Shown here: positions 47,401 to 56,100 of the stretch, piece by piece
Position numbering within the stretch: the first letter of the stretch is position 1
Layout: the number at the start of each line of letters is the position of its first letter
Assembly (NCBI RefSeq): GCF_000003815.2
Contig: NC_049987.1
Location: forward strand, 5,864,784-5,928,783
Origin: Branchiostoma floridae
Lineage: Eukaryota; Chordata; Leptocardii; Amphioxiformes; Branchiostomatidae
Direction: 5' to 3'
DNA length: 64,000 nt
The notes under the pieces: model-generated
The model's database searches: none
What the model was told of the DNA's origin: nothing
The model's input: only the letters and a program-made list of their open reading frames with translations
Position numbers and translations under genes: made by a program

Positions 47401-50400
47401 TCCGCTACAGAAAACATGGGAAGTAACTGTCCGCTACAGAAAACATGGGAAGTAACTGTCCGCTACAGAAAACATGGGAAGTGACTGTACGCTACAGAAA
47501 ACATGGGAAGTAACTGTACGCTACAGAAAACATGGAAAGTAACTGTCCGCTACAGAAAACATGGGAAGTAACATGCATTGGCATAATACCGGCCGTAAGA
47601 CGTATACCGGCCGATAAAAAATAATGGAATTTAAAGAGATCTACACATGCAACAATAGTTATTTCTGAGGTATGCACACTTCAGACATCTAGGTGTCCAA
47701 TACATCATTTACAAAGCATCGATAACAATGCAATCGAAGACAACAAGGCCAAAAGTTTTCAGTTCATTTTCGGGGCAGACGAGCTCGTCGTGGGACAAAC
47801 ACACTGTCACATTCATAGCCAGATTTGTAGATAATAATCACATGTGCTCATGGCACAAGACGAGCATGATTCAACAGCAATCTTGAATTTCTTTTGGTGA
47901 CCTACAACTCATGTAAAAGTGTGAAGAACCGTTGCATTATCGCCCGGATCTACGGCTGAATGGGTCAAATTGAACGTACGCCGCCATTTTCCCGCCATTT
48001 TTAATGTTACGCCAGCAGTAAAGTCAAAGTTTACGTCATAGCGGTTGTGACGGACCAAAATTAAATGAAAATTCTTGTCAGTATACGCCCATTTTCTCAT
48101 GACTTTTTGTATGCTCATGCAGGTTTTTGTTTTGTTTAACTATACTAACAGGAAAGGAAGGAACAACAGAGGATGTATAAAGGTACATAGCGGCAGTTAA
48201 TTGTGCCGTGTTTCGTTCGGCCGGTATTATTGCACCCCCTTCCAACCACGCGCCCGTACGCGTTCTCCGTGCAATTCCGCGGTGTGTTCCAATTACGATA
48301 TTATGTTTTTAGCAGGACAAGAGAGACAAAATAATATACACAGAAGAAGTGACAAAGGTAAGCTGTAACAGCAACATGTAACTGGAGAAAATGATGCGTT
48401 GATCATTTGCCAAATTAGCATTGCTTGAGAAATTGCAGTAAACCAACCGGTATTATGCCAATGGATGTTATATTTTGAAGTCTTCCTAACCACACACACA
48501 CACACAGTTCAATTTACCTAAGTAAATTACCTAACAGGGTTTCAAGGGGTCCCCCACAACACTTAATTAACATGAATTCAGAAGATTCCCGAAAATCAAG
48601 GAAGGCAATTACACAAAGTTAGGTTGACAAATTTCCCTATCAATTACAGGACACCCTCAAGTAAGGCAATGCTGTGAAATATCCTTCCACATACACAATT
48701 TTGTCATCTTGCTTTTTTGCCAATCTGAAATATAGGGAAATATAGAGAAAACGATGCGTTGATCATTTGCCAAATTAGCATTGCTTGAGAAATTGCAGTA
48801 AACCGGCCGGTATTATGCCAATGGATGTTAACTGTCCGCTACAGAAAACATGGGAAGTAACTGTCCGCTACAGAAAACATGGGAAGTAACTGTCCGCTAC
48901 AGAAAACATGGGAAGTGACTGTACGCTACAGAAAACATGGGAAGTATCTGTACGCTACATAAACATGGGAAGAAACTGTCCGCTACGGAAAACATGGGAA
49001 GTGACTGTCCGCTACAGAAAACATGGGAAGTAACTGTCGGCTACAGAAAATATGGGAAGTAACTGTCCGCTACAGAAAACATGGGAAGTAACTGTCCGCT
49101 ACAGAAAACATGGGAAGTAACTGTCCGCTACAGAAAACATGGGAAGTGACTGTACGCTACAGAAAACATGGGAAGTATCTGTACGCTACATAAACATGGA
49201 AAGAAACTGTCCGCTACGGAAAACATGGGAAGTGACTGTCCGCTACAGAAAACATGGGAAGTAACTGTCCGCTACAGAAAACATGGGAAGTAACTGTCGG
49301 CTACAGAAAATATGGGAAGTAACTGTCCGCTACAGAAAACATGGGAAGTAACTGTACGCTACAGAAAACATGGGAAGTAACTGTCCGCTACAGAAAACAT
49401 GGGAAGTAACTGTCCGCTACAGAAAACATGGGAAGTAACTGTACGCTACAGAAAACATGGGAAGTAACTGGTCCACTAAAATAAATGAGACAGACAACAT
49501 TCATACCAAATAGTTATAAAAAATTGCAATTTTGATTATTCCAGTATGTCCAATATTTTTTAATTTGCTTTCCGACAGACAGTGCCACCTACAATTAATA
49601 GATAGAAGTTAAAAGCAGTCCCATAGATTTTTGAGGCTGTTAAGACACTTATTAGAATGCGAAGCCTTTCACCACCTTTTACCTCCCCAACCTAAGTCAG
49701 GTACCCATTCGTGGCGTGAGAGAAGTCTTCAGGGCACAAGATAGGTGACATGGCAGGGTCGAATACTTTGTCGATACGCCACAAAAACCTACCGTCAAAT
49801 ATTTGAAAGAGGCTACTTTACACACCTGCAAGATATGAAGCACTTTTTAAATCAAATATAAGTATTGTCAATGTCTTTGCAAGTGGATAATACATAAGAT
49901 ACTTAATACACACAGCGGTTGAAAGCTGTAACTCATGACAGTTACATAGCTGAGTTCTTACCTTGACAAGTATCGTTGATCCTGTTCCACCCGACGCAGC
50001 ACTCGTAGTCAGTGAAGTATTCAGTGGCGTAGACAGTCACAAAACTCCGGAAGGTTCTAACCAACAAATCAGATTGTAAGACACATGATGTTGGTGCCAA
50101 CGACAAGATACTCGGTAGAAACCACTTGAAGAGCCATTTCTCATATTGGTACTTACACAACGGGAAGGCAAACAATGGATGATGGTTCCCGTTCCCTCCT
50201 GTTCTCTCTGGTGTACATCACCTGTCGGGACGCATGGCGTGTGCAAACGGATCCATCTGGCCTGTGTAGATTGTGAGACGAAAATGATATGGACTACATG
50301 TATATATCTGTGACTGGAGAGGGCCCAGTAAGTGGGGCAAATTTTCCAAGCTAACGATGATGTTGAGCTATATTTTGGGTCAGATCCTGTCAAGAATATT

Positions 50401-50530
50401 ACCACGAGGAAACATACATTCCATCACAGGTATCAACAATGACGAAGTGTACTTACCCACGAAGTTGGACCGATACAATAGAGACGAACCCTGAAACCAG
50501 TACGTATGATAACAACGTGAGTTGGTTCAT
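30976..50530 (-). CDS. Gene B: long EMI-EGF-sushi-HYR-mucin transmembrane protein
   Basis: Exons read from the 5' end encode signal peptide (50530-50457), EMI (50261-50157, 50056-49962), EGF (47081-46989), cbEGF (46554-46423), a truncated EGF (to 42399), sushi (41069-40848), two polydom-like exons (40236-40043, 39618-39288), GCC2/GCC3-like (38818-38657), an unknown exon (38025-37865), two EGFs (37539-37402, 37194-37057), HYR-like (35359-35072), HYR (34705-34433), sushi (34059-33868), stalk/TM (gap edge to 31690) and tail (31150-30976). The 5' and 3' ends match gene A. The middle cassette is extra. Problems are a frameshift in the stalk near 32595, a truncated EGF exon, a phase break after 37865 and the 967-base gap. 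It may be a decaying gene, an assembly-damaged gene, or two genes merged. Confidence 0.65.
31690..32786 (-). CDS. Gene B stalk and transmembrane exon (frameshifted, 5' part in gap)
   Basis: A Thr/Ser/Pro-rich frame ends with the conserved juxtamembrane block, a Val/Ala-rich helix and donor GTAAGT. It contains ten 36-base repeats (32023-32382). Above 32600 the Ser/Thr-rich frame is a different one and hits TAA at 32594-32596. Below, the frame matches gene C (IRSIS...TTTTATHTRSTK against FISPS...TTTTVTRTQSTK). Confidence 0.68.
32023..32382 (-). repeat. 36-bp coding minisatellite, ten units
   Basis: Ten head-to-tail units of 36 bases encode the 12-residue repeat TATYPHTNTATK on the minus strand. 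Most unit differences are synonymous (CCC/CCT Pro). It is a mucin-type O-glycosylation substrate by composition. Confidence 0.9.
32787..33753. other. Assembly gap (967 N)
   Basis: Run of N lying between the stalk and the sushi exon of gene B. The cysteine-module exon expected here by comparison with genes A and C is probably hidden in it. The sequence resumes with an (ATGA)n run. Confidence 0.99.
33868..34059 (-). CDS. Gene B membrane-proximal sushi exon
   Basis: Encodes CPPLKPPGFGAFVC ... RCALIC ... RCDPNSPSPRW ... VSC, a CCP module. Its acceptor AG (34060-34061) is the last part of a TATAT microsatellite. Donor GTGAGT. Confidence 0.82.
34061..34178. repeat. (TATAT)n microsatellite at a splice acceptor
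   Basis: About 118 bases of a 5-base TATAT/ATATT unit. On the minus strand it reads ATATAATATAG and ends exactly at the sushi exon, replacing the usual pyrimidine tract. Confidence 0.95.
34433..34705 (-). CDS. Gene B HYR exon
   Basis: PQLLNCPSFEHHLQGDSCRD ... SVTCQAKDIVGNPSADCDIT. Same length (273 bases) and phase as in genes A and C. Confidence 0.82.
35072..35359 (-). CDS. Gene B HYR-like exon
   Basis: CSFACCPRPRIELTLPEHQN ... ACSDTCEFSVIVKG. Homologous to 25388-25678 and 57041-57331. Confidence 0.82.
35674..35861. mobile_element. MITE with 35-bp terminal inverted repeats
   Basis: Left AAGGTGCACTCTCACCGGAC and right GTCCGGTGAGAGTGTGCCTT are inverted copies, flanked by TA on both sides. 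A related terminus is seen at 63924-64000. Confidence 0.7.
35869..36963. mobile_element. Element with C/G-rich inverted ends, about 1.1 kb
   Basis: GCCGGTGTCACAGCG plus a C-run at the left is mirrored by a G-run plus CGCTGTGACACCGGC at the right. Subterminal GGCGAAATCACTAGCGAT is repeated near the left end. It lies in a gene B intron, without coding capacity. Confidence 0.55.
37057..37194 (-). CDS. Gene B EGF exon (duplicate 2)
   Basis: DINACSNNPCDAQATCVDNP ... CTCHAGYIGDG. 138 bases, phase 1 to 1. Close tandem duplicate of 37402-37539. Confidence 0.82.
37402..37539 (-). CDS. Gene B EGF exon (duplicate 1)
   Basis: DIDACKENPCDAQATCLDNP ... CTCNAGYTGDG. Same length and phase as the exon 345 bases downstream, so a recent exon duplication. 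Confidence 0.82.
37705..37760 (+). mobile_element. Mariner-like terminus
   Basis: ACGAGGGGTGATCAATAAGT resembles Tc1/mariner terminal repeats. Only one end was recognised. Confidence 0.3.
37865..38025 (-). CDS. Gene B exon of unknown module
   Basis: The frame is open between acceptor AATTTAG and donor GTAAGT and reads SGIYDPLLQSCVPD and GSYCNSRRVHSVNKADG. No family recognised. It enters in phase 1 as required but leaves in phase 0, while the next EGF exon needs phase 1. This implies a missing exon or an indel (a six-G run lies inside). Confidence 0.4.
38444..38475. repeat. (CA)n microsatellite
   Basis: Simple CA repeat. The apparent transmembrane-like frame on the minus strand here is an artefact of CV-type codons. 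Confidence 0.9.
38657..38818 (-). CDS. Gene B GCC2/GCC3 (ephrin-receptor-like) exon
   Basis: CPSGFYFDEQNNTCVDCPLG and CPNGTWTEDIGS with regular Cys spacing. This is the cysteine-rich module found in polydom/SVEP1-type and related proteins. Phase 1 to 1. Confidence 0.75.
39288..39618 (-). CDS. Gene B exon preceding the GCC module
   Basis: VTCGTRSKRS, then IDFTLTVAAENTTDNQTASE and a LTCPAGMAW...C end. It enters in phase 0 and leaves in phase 1. It resembles the linker preceding GCC2/GCC3 in polydom-type proteins (inference from memory of the layout). Confidence 0.65.
40043..40236 (-). CDS. Gene B exon after the outer sushi module
   Basis: IYFYYNGNCSDPAVQQQIKI and NRFSVVCRLALIRDRDSGGC. Enters in phase 1, leaves in phase 0 at GTAAGT, and joins the next exon cleanly. 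Confidence 0.65.
40848..41069 (-). CDS. Gene B outer sushi exon
   Basis: ALDCPLLNVPANGALVCGWW ... YCSLDGIW ... PDCS. CCP pattern, 74 codons, phase 1 to 1. Confidence 0.78.
41929..42140. repeat. Two tandem copies of a ~104-bp unit
   Basis: The GGTTTCAGCTTGTCTCGGAT and CGCTATTACGGCAAACTCCC blocks are repeated almost exactly. They continue into the repeat shared with 80-250 (inverted). Confidence 0.85.
42399..42508 (-). pseudogene. Gene B EGF exon truncated by an inserted repeat
   Basis: GCEHFCTNVPGGRYCSCRPN, then YRRVDGRKCR, is the second two-thirds of a cbEGF module ending at a good donor GTAGGA in phase 1. The first two cysteines and the acceptor are missing. Upstream is TE sequence with no AG dinucleotide for over 60 bases. 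Confidence 0.6.
42505..44670. mobile_element. Composite repeat element with internal tandem units
   Basis: It starts with a duplicated 43-bp hairpin-forming unit (TTTCAGCCATACATAGTATG). Four roughly 161-bp tandem units with a GTACCCTGGTATTACAA core follow at 42790-43330. Two diverged copies of a 600-bp block follow (about 43320-43915 and 43925-44665), each with CCAATCAGCGAAGAGGA and TTAATATTCATAAGCGGGGC. No transposase seen. The 205-codon frame on the minus strand is the tandem repeat read through. Confidence 0.6.
44671..46260. other. Gene B intron, no exon recognised
   Basis: AT-rich sequence. A near-perfect hairpin lies at 45614-45660 (CTGAAAATTGTTAATGAC arms). No splice-bounded coding segment was found. 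Confidence 0.4.
46262..46331 (-). CDS. Possible small exon of gene B
   Basis: Open frame ATEAENCLFLDKEGLYLISR before a perfect donor GTAAGT, with an acceptor-like GAATTCAG in the right phase. No domain match. Could be chance. Confidence 0.25.
46423..46554 (-). CDS. Gene B calcium-binding EGF exon
   Basis: DIDECARGDSGCAQNCHNTH and GSYFCTC. A textbook cbEGF. Acceptor TTTCTGCAG, phase 1 to 1. Confidence 0.82.
46989..47081 (-). CDS. Gene B EGF exon
   Basis: ADCHFPCHHGLCVETNVCEC and DDGWEGAQCE. 93 bases, as in gene A. Its acceptor CATGTTTTCTGTAG is the template of the minisatellite immediately upstream. Confidence 0.82.
47084..47575. repeat. 29-bp minisatellite, proximal block
   Basis: About 17 units of 29 bases. 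Read on the minus strand each is TTTTCTGTAGCGGACAGTTA plus CTTCCCATG. This equals the splice acceptor and first bases of the adjoining EGF exon. Confidence 0.95.
47567..48837. mobile_element. TIR element inserted in the minisatellite
   Basis: Left end AACATGCATTGGCATAATAC plus CGGCC is mirrored by the right end GGCCGGTATTATGCCAATGG plus ATGTT. An internal 80-base segment (48389-48472) repeats the right end (48752-48831). No transposase was recognised, so it is likely non-autonomous. Confidence 0.6.
48832..49470. repeat. 29-bp minisatellite, distal block
   Basis: About 22 further units of the same 29-base repeat, including a higher-order duplication (about 48850-49010 against 49100-49260). 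One variant lacks a base in the TACATAAACAT units. Confidence 0.93.
49962..50056 (-). CDS. Gene B EMI exon 2
   Basis: SFVTVYATEYFTDYECCVGW and NRINDTCQ. 95 bases, same phases as gene A. Confidence 0.82.
50157..50261 (-). CDS. Gene B EMI exon 1
   Basis: GPDGSVCTRHASRQVMYTRE, then basic residues and IVCLPVV. 33 bases shorter than in gene A, but the phase is kept. Confidence 0.75.
50457..50530 (-). CDS. Gene B signal-peptide exon
   Basis: MNQLTLLSYVLVSGFVSIVS followed by VQLRG and donor GTAAGT. A hydrophobic secretion signal, 74 bases as in gene A. Confidence 0.82.
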
Positions 50531-51130
50531 TTTCAGTCCACTGCTTTACAGTTAGACTTCAGAGGCACTGCCTGTTAGAGCAAAACTAGCCACGCAAGAC
50601 GTTCCACATCTCGCGGTGCTGTACTTGGGATTCCCAGGCAAACGATGCTGTTTATTTCAACCCTATCAGGTACTAGTACCTGATTCAGGTGACGGCCAGT
50701 CTTTTGGGGTTTCAGACACCTCTGGTGCAACAAAAGGCCTAATTTAAAGTCAACAACCCTCGCTAAACGATATCTAGCAATTATTGTTGACAGTATAGCA
50801 CAAAGGTTCTGAGTACAAGTTAGAACACCAAACTCGTACGTAGTCCCCCATTCGTATGAGAGGCAATGTTTTCTGTTGCCGTTAACATGTACATCGTTTT
50901 AGTCTTTAGGCGATGTCCAAGTGGTATGCGTAGCACCTAGCTAGAACCTGCTGTTCTCGCTGTGGGACCGAGAGTAGGTCTTTAGGTTGATCAAGTTACT
51001 TGCTATAGCAATGTTGTGTACTTTGTGAACAATCAGGGCGGTGACTTTATGACATGAGCCAAAGACAACAATCCCAATCGCCGTTGAATGCGAGTCCGTT
51101 GAATGGTGTAAGATTTCTTCACGGCTGTTA
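50531..51130 (-). promoter_or_regulatory. Upstream region of gene B (copy of gene A upstream region)
   Basis: Shares ordered blocks with 28431-29010, including CTTTTGGGGTTTCAGACA and a tRNA-like GATGTCCAAGTGGT. No TATA box could be assigned with confidence. Confidence 0.45.
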
Positions 51131-51675
51131 TTCCCCGGAGAGCGACCATCGTGGCTAAAGGAATCCAAGCAAAACATTTTATTAACATACTCATCAGAAG
51201 TCTCTAATTTGCTGTATATTTGCGTACACAGCCGGATAGTCAATACAAAGACGATGTAATCGAGCCTCAACTCCCCAAGGGCATTACTGCCTGGTCTACA
51301 AGGTATCGCTGCTGTAGTGGGTAGGTGGTGATTCCGAACGTGAGTTTATACCTCCCCTCATCACAGTCACTGACCAGACGTATACAATCGCCTTGATCCA
51401 AGAGTGTATCTGTTATCCTATCTGTTTGTCACCTTGGCCACAGTTATTATCCACTTTTTAAAATGCAACAGCGACACCTAGCTGAAGTGCGAAGTAGAAC
51501 CAGATAGTATTACCAGCAAAATTACTCTCTGCTTGTTTACAAGCACGTTGATATAATGGTTTACCAGCACAAGGAATATAACCTCCTTGACCAGCATAAC
51601 GAGACTACATATTCTGGGAATTTTTGTAACATTTCTGAGGGGCGACAAATCTCACAATGTTCTCTTTCTAGTGTA

Positions 51676-52174
51676 ATGCCTTACGATATCACCCCTGACA
51701 ATTCAGCCACAGAAAACGTGTATTAGGGGCACCTTACTTGAATATTAATGAGCTTGCCTGATTTGTCGCGGGCCAATCAGCGGCCGGATTGCAAGTTTCG
51801 AACAAAAATAGTGTACGGCGCGGCGTGCACAAAGATCTGTTTATCTTTGCGTGATGATAATGTTTTTTTCATATGCTAGGTCGGTATACGGTGATGCTAG
51901 CTGTGGTTACCCTATACCCACAGAACCGACAAATGTTAAATTTGGTACCTGATAAAGACGTCTGGACGCTGAAAGAACCGTGAAACGTTATGCCGGTGCT
52001 GTTATCTTGCTCTTGAATATTAATGAGTCGCCTTATGTGGTGCCTTAAGACAACAAAAAGGCATTTTCGAAATTCTCTGATGGGCTGACAGATAGTTAGA
52101 AGCCACGCCCCTAATACTAGTACTCGTTTTCTGTGGCTGAATTGTCAGGGGTGATTATGATATCATAAGGCATT
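51676..52174. mobile_element. MITE with ~60-bp terminal inverted repeats
   Basis: Left TGCCTTACGATATCACCCCT and GACAATTCAGCCACAGAAAA are mirrored at the right end (TTTTCTGTGGCTGAATTGTC...). About 0.5 kb, no coding capacity. Confidence 0.75.
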
Positions 52175-52941
52175 GCGGCGATAGTCAACCCTGAGTGGGA
52201 GGGCGGTGTGCATGCCTTTCCGGATATTTGTGGTCATTATAACGACTGAATAAATGAAATGATATTTAGTATGTGTCTAGGTCTTAGGAAGTATTCTTGA
52301 TACTGCAGCGGAACGCCTGATATTGGATCTTTTATCATTGTTCAATGGTCCAGTATTATGGGAGATAATGCATTTTTTATTATAGAACTGAGACAGTCTG
52401 CTTTGCAATAAACAAACTTTAACAGGGCGCTATCAAAAGACTCCTTGCTACTGAAACGTGATTGTACATCAGTCGTCATTTTCCATTGGAGTACTACCGG
52501 TATACCAGCTCCCTATCTTCCACTCCTCTACATAATTCACCACACGATATTCAGCAAATCATTGTAGATAAAACTGTTTATTTTTCTTACACTTGGATCG
52601 ACCTTTCGATGAAATCCAAACAGGCACAAAAGTACAAAGGACTTGTATTCTCTTTAACCACACTGCTAAGGCTAGGTTGACTTTCACCCACATTCTTGGC
52701 TGGGATTGCATCAAACACTAGTTGGAACTCATCACTATTTACAGTTCTGCGGTCGCCACGAGTAGATGTATACGAGGTTCAAATCAGATAATGTTCAGAG
52801 GGGCAATGAACTGACTCCTCAGTGATCCGAACACAGTGAAAACAGTAAGACATGGTCGCTTTAGAAGTGACATGATTATCACATCCTAATTACTAGAATT
52901 CCTCGAAAGATCAGTGTCTCTCTCCACTTGACGTGGCTTGA

Positions 52942-53113
52942 CTATCTTCTTAATGCAGTCATAGTTGTTAACAAGTTGTTCTCGTGAACTTTCTTTGCTT
53001 CTAAACTCTCCAAGGGGTCATCACAAGGCACGGCTGTCTCGTGACTGTGGTGACAAGAGCCATCTTGGTCACTGTAAGCAGCTGCAGTGACAAGTTGCTT
53101 CTTCTTCTTGAAA
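52942..53113 (-). CDS. Gene C cytoplasmic-tail exon
   Basis: FKKKKQLVTAAAYSDQDGSC, then HHSHETAVPCDDPLESLEAK and a KVHENN...ALRR end. Intact relative of the truncated gene A tail. No ITIM or ITAM is visible. Confidence 0.78.
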
Positions 53114-56100
53114 CTGCGCATGCGATGTTAAGGACGACAATCAATCATAATGCAGAAGAAAGGCAAATAAGTATGTGTACACACAATATTCCATGACCTG
53201 ACAGAAAAATCCGTCAGCATAGAAACATTTGTCAGAAATTTATCTGAATTATACCCAGCGACATGCGACATCAGCTAAAAGTGATCCTCCGATGGCAAAA
53301 ATATTTGCATCAGTTGAACGTTATGGCTACACGTATGGTCGATGTTAAAAATCAAAACTTACCAGATGACGACAGCGATAGCCACCACAGCAACAGTTAC
53401 TACGGCAACAGCCGATATAACAGGAACTACAGGGAACGTTGAGTCGTCCTGTGACCTGCTCACGCCAGGGTTGGTTGTGGTTGAAGAGGGTGACTGGGAC
53501 GTGCCATGGTAATTATGCATAGCAGAAGATGAGGTGGTATGCAATTGTGTGGATGTTGGAGTTGAAGAACTCGTTGGAGATTCAGATGTCGTCATGACAC
53601 CAGGTGGAAGTTTAGTCTTCGTTGTAATGATCGAAGGTTTAGCTGAGATTGAGCCTGTTTCAAAATCAGCAGTTATGGTTTGATAGAAAGAGATGTCTGA
53701 AGTGGTTGGTGTTGGCATAGTAGTGACTCTTTGTTTTGTAGGAAAAGATGCGGTTAGGAAAAGTGGTACATCTTTGATTTTGGTGCTTTGAGTACGGGTT
53801 ACAGTTGTGGTGGTAGCTGTAGATGGAGAAATGAATCTAGTTCCAGCCGTCATAGTGGGTATAGGTTTGGGCGAGGTGTTGGTGACTGAAAGTTTGGACA
53901 AGGTCGAGGATTTTGGGTGTATATCTAGTATATCTGTGGTTGTGAAACATTCAGGGGAAGAAGCTGATGCGGTGAACGGTGTGGAGGGCGGAGGGAAAGA
54001 TATGTGTTGTGTACCAGTACTTGTGACGGTTTGAGCGGAATGCGGTCGTTTGGTAGGTGGTGTTATTGCTGTAGTTTTAGTAATGCTGATGGCTGATGGT
54101 GTATAAACATCATTAGTAGCAGGTCCCTCAGTTGTACTTGAACTTAACACGTTCTGAACAGTTGTAGGCAATGTTGTCGTCATGAGTTGAAATGTGGTAG
54201 CAGATTGAAGGGAAGGGGTAGCCTCTACGTTTCTAAAAGTGAAGGGAGTTTCAGAGGTAGTAATGGCAGTGATTTTAGGTAAAGATATTGTGGTTTTCAA
54301 AGCTGTATAGAGACGGGTGCTCTGCTCAACAGTAGACTGCGTGGCCATCTTTGTTGTCGGCACAAGGGTTGTAGTCACTGTAAGCGGAAATATATCAACA
54401 ATTTAGAACGATAATACAATTATATGAATGTGATATCTTTCGTTTAAATAGATTAAGACGAAATCTAGGAATAACTCTCTCCTCCATTATAAAATGACGA
54501 AGATGATACTTACCTGCCCCACAGGTGTCTCCAACTATAACGTCAATCTCTGTGCAGTTGTTGTGAGAAGACACGGTTTCTTGATCTTGACTACATGCAT
54601 CGCTCTCTCTATCCCCTTTATTGGAGCAGTTCCCACAGAAGACTGTGATTTCACAATCGTCGCCGGACAAGCCGGGGCACAGTTGATGCCGGTTTCTTGT
54701 TCCTGATAATGTTCGCTTCACCTCTCGGTGAAAATCCATGTTATCGGGATCACAGGACACGTTGAAAGTGAACCGATACTTATGTCTCCCCCTGCCTGTA
54801 ATTGACATTACATGACACTGCAGTAAGAAAACGAAATAAGAATGTGTAATGTTTGTGTGTCTGTGTAGTGTATGTGTACGTGTGTTTGAGTAGTGTATGT
54901 TTGTGTGTGTTTGTGTGTGTTCATGTGTGTATGTGTGCATGCGTTCGTGTGTGTGTGTTTTTGTACAATACCATAATGATGTTAATTCATGAAGTTCACA
55001 GTCCTGATTGAATACGTCATCGCCTTATCAGCAACGAGATCACCACGTGGTTGTAACTATAGATAGTAGATAGACGAAATATATTAAATACTAATGTAAT
55101 TATGATAACTGAATGGTTTTGAAGAACAACTCACTTCGACATATGATATCGTCGACTCCCGCGCCTGTCCATGTTGATGAAGGATTGGTCATGTCACATT
55201 CGAATATGTTCCGTCTCTTGTGGAATTTGCCTTCCTTACAGAAGAGAGCGCACCTCTGCACTAGATTATCCTCGTGGCAGACAAAGGCTCCATATGTCGG
55301 CGGTTTAAGGGGCGGACAAACTGAAATAGAATGGGACAAAGACTTTGAGGTTACGATAATGTTTAATTTCATTGTACTGCTAAATTCCACTTCATGAGAG
55401 GAGTGGAGCTGTGTGGTGTGCGCTGCATGGCCAAATCGTAACTGTCTTGTCTTAGCTCATGGTTAATTGTACAGGCTTGGCTATGTGTAAGCTGAAGCAT
55501 GATTGATTGAATATGTAGCATCTTACCATTCTTCTTGCAGTAGAATGTGATGTTATAACTGGCTGAAGAAGTTCCAGCTATGTCCGTCGTGTAGCACGTA
55601 ATGTGAGCTGATTCACCAATGGCAATGCGGTCCAGGTGGGTTTGCCTACATATGACATCCTTGATCCCCACATTGTCGCCGAAACATGATGCAATCCTGC
55701 TTTCGGAGTAGTAGTCATAGAGATTCACGTCACGACACTTCTCCCCGTACAGATTTTGACTGAGTTTCGGACAGTTTAGTATTTGTGGCTCTGTGTTGTC
55801 TGGACCAAAATTGTTCGGGGAAGAAAACAGAAATAATCATTAGTTTGCAATCATTCTCGATCCTTAGGTTACCGTTATGATGTTAAACACGGCGGTCGGT
55901 TGCTAGGGTATTCTTTCCCGTTGCTATGCGCGTTCGACAGAATATCGGGTTACTGGAGGCCTACTTTTGGCTACCCGTAAAATATTTGGAAATAAACAAA
56001 TCGTTTTGACAAGGAAAATGTTTTCAAAATAATATTAAATTAGCAATTTTACATACATTGAATGTTGTCGTTTGAATTTAGATAGCTGTTTTGTTTCGAT

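Noticed and set aside
47084-49470. CRISPR-like array (29-bp direct repeats)
   Set aside because: Units abut directly with no unique spacers, and the setting is an intron of an animal gene. It is a minisatellite.
53807-54034. Plus-strand frame inside the gene C stalk
   Set aside because: Antisense shadow of Thr/Ser-rich coding sequence.
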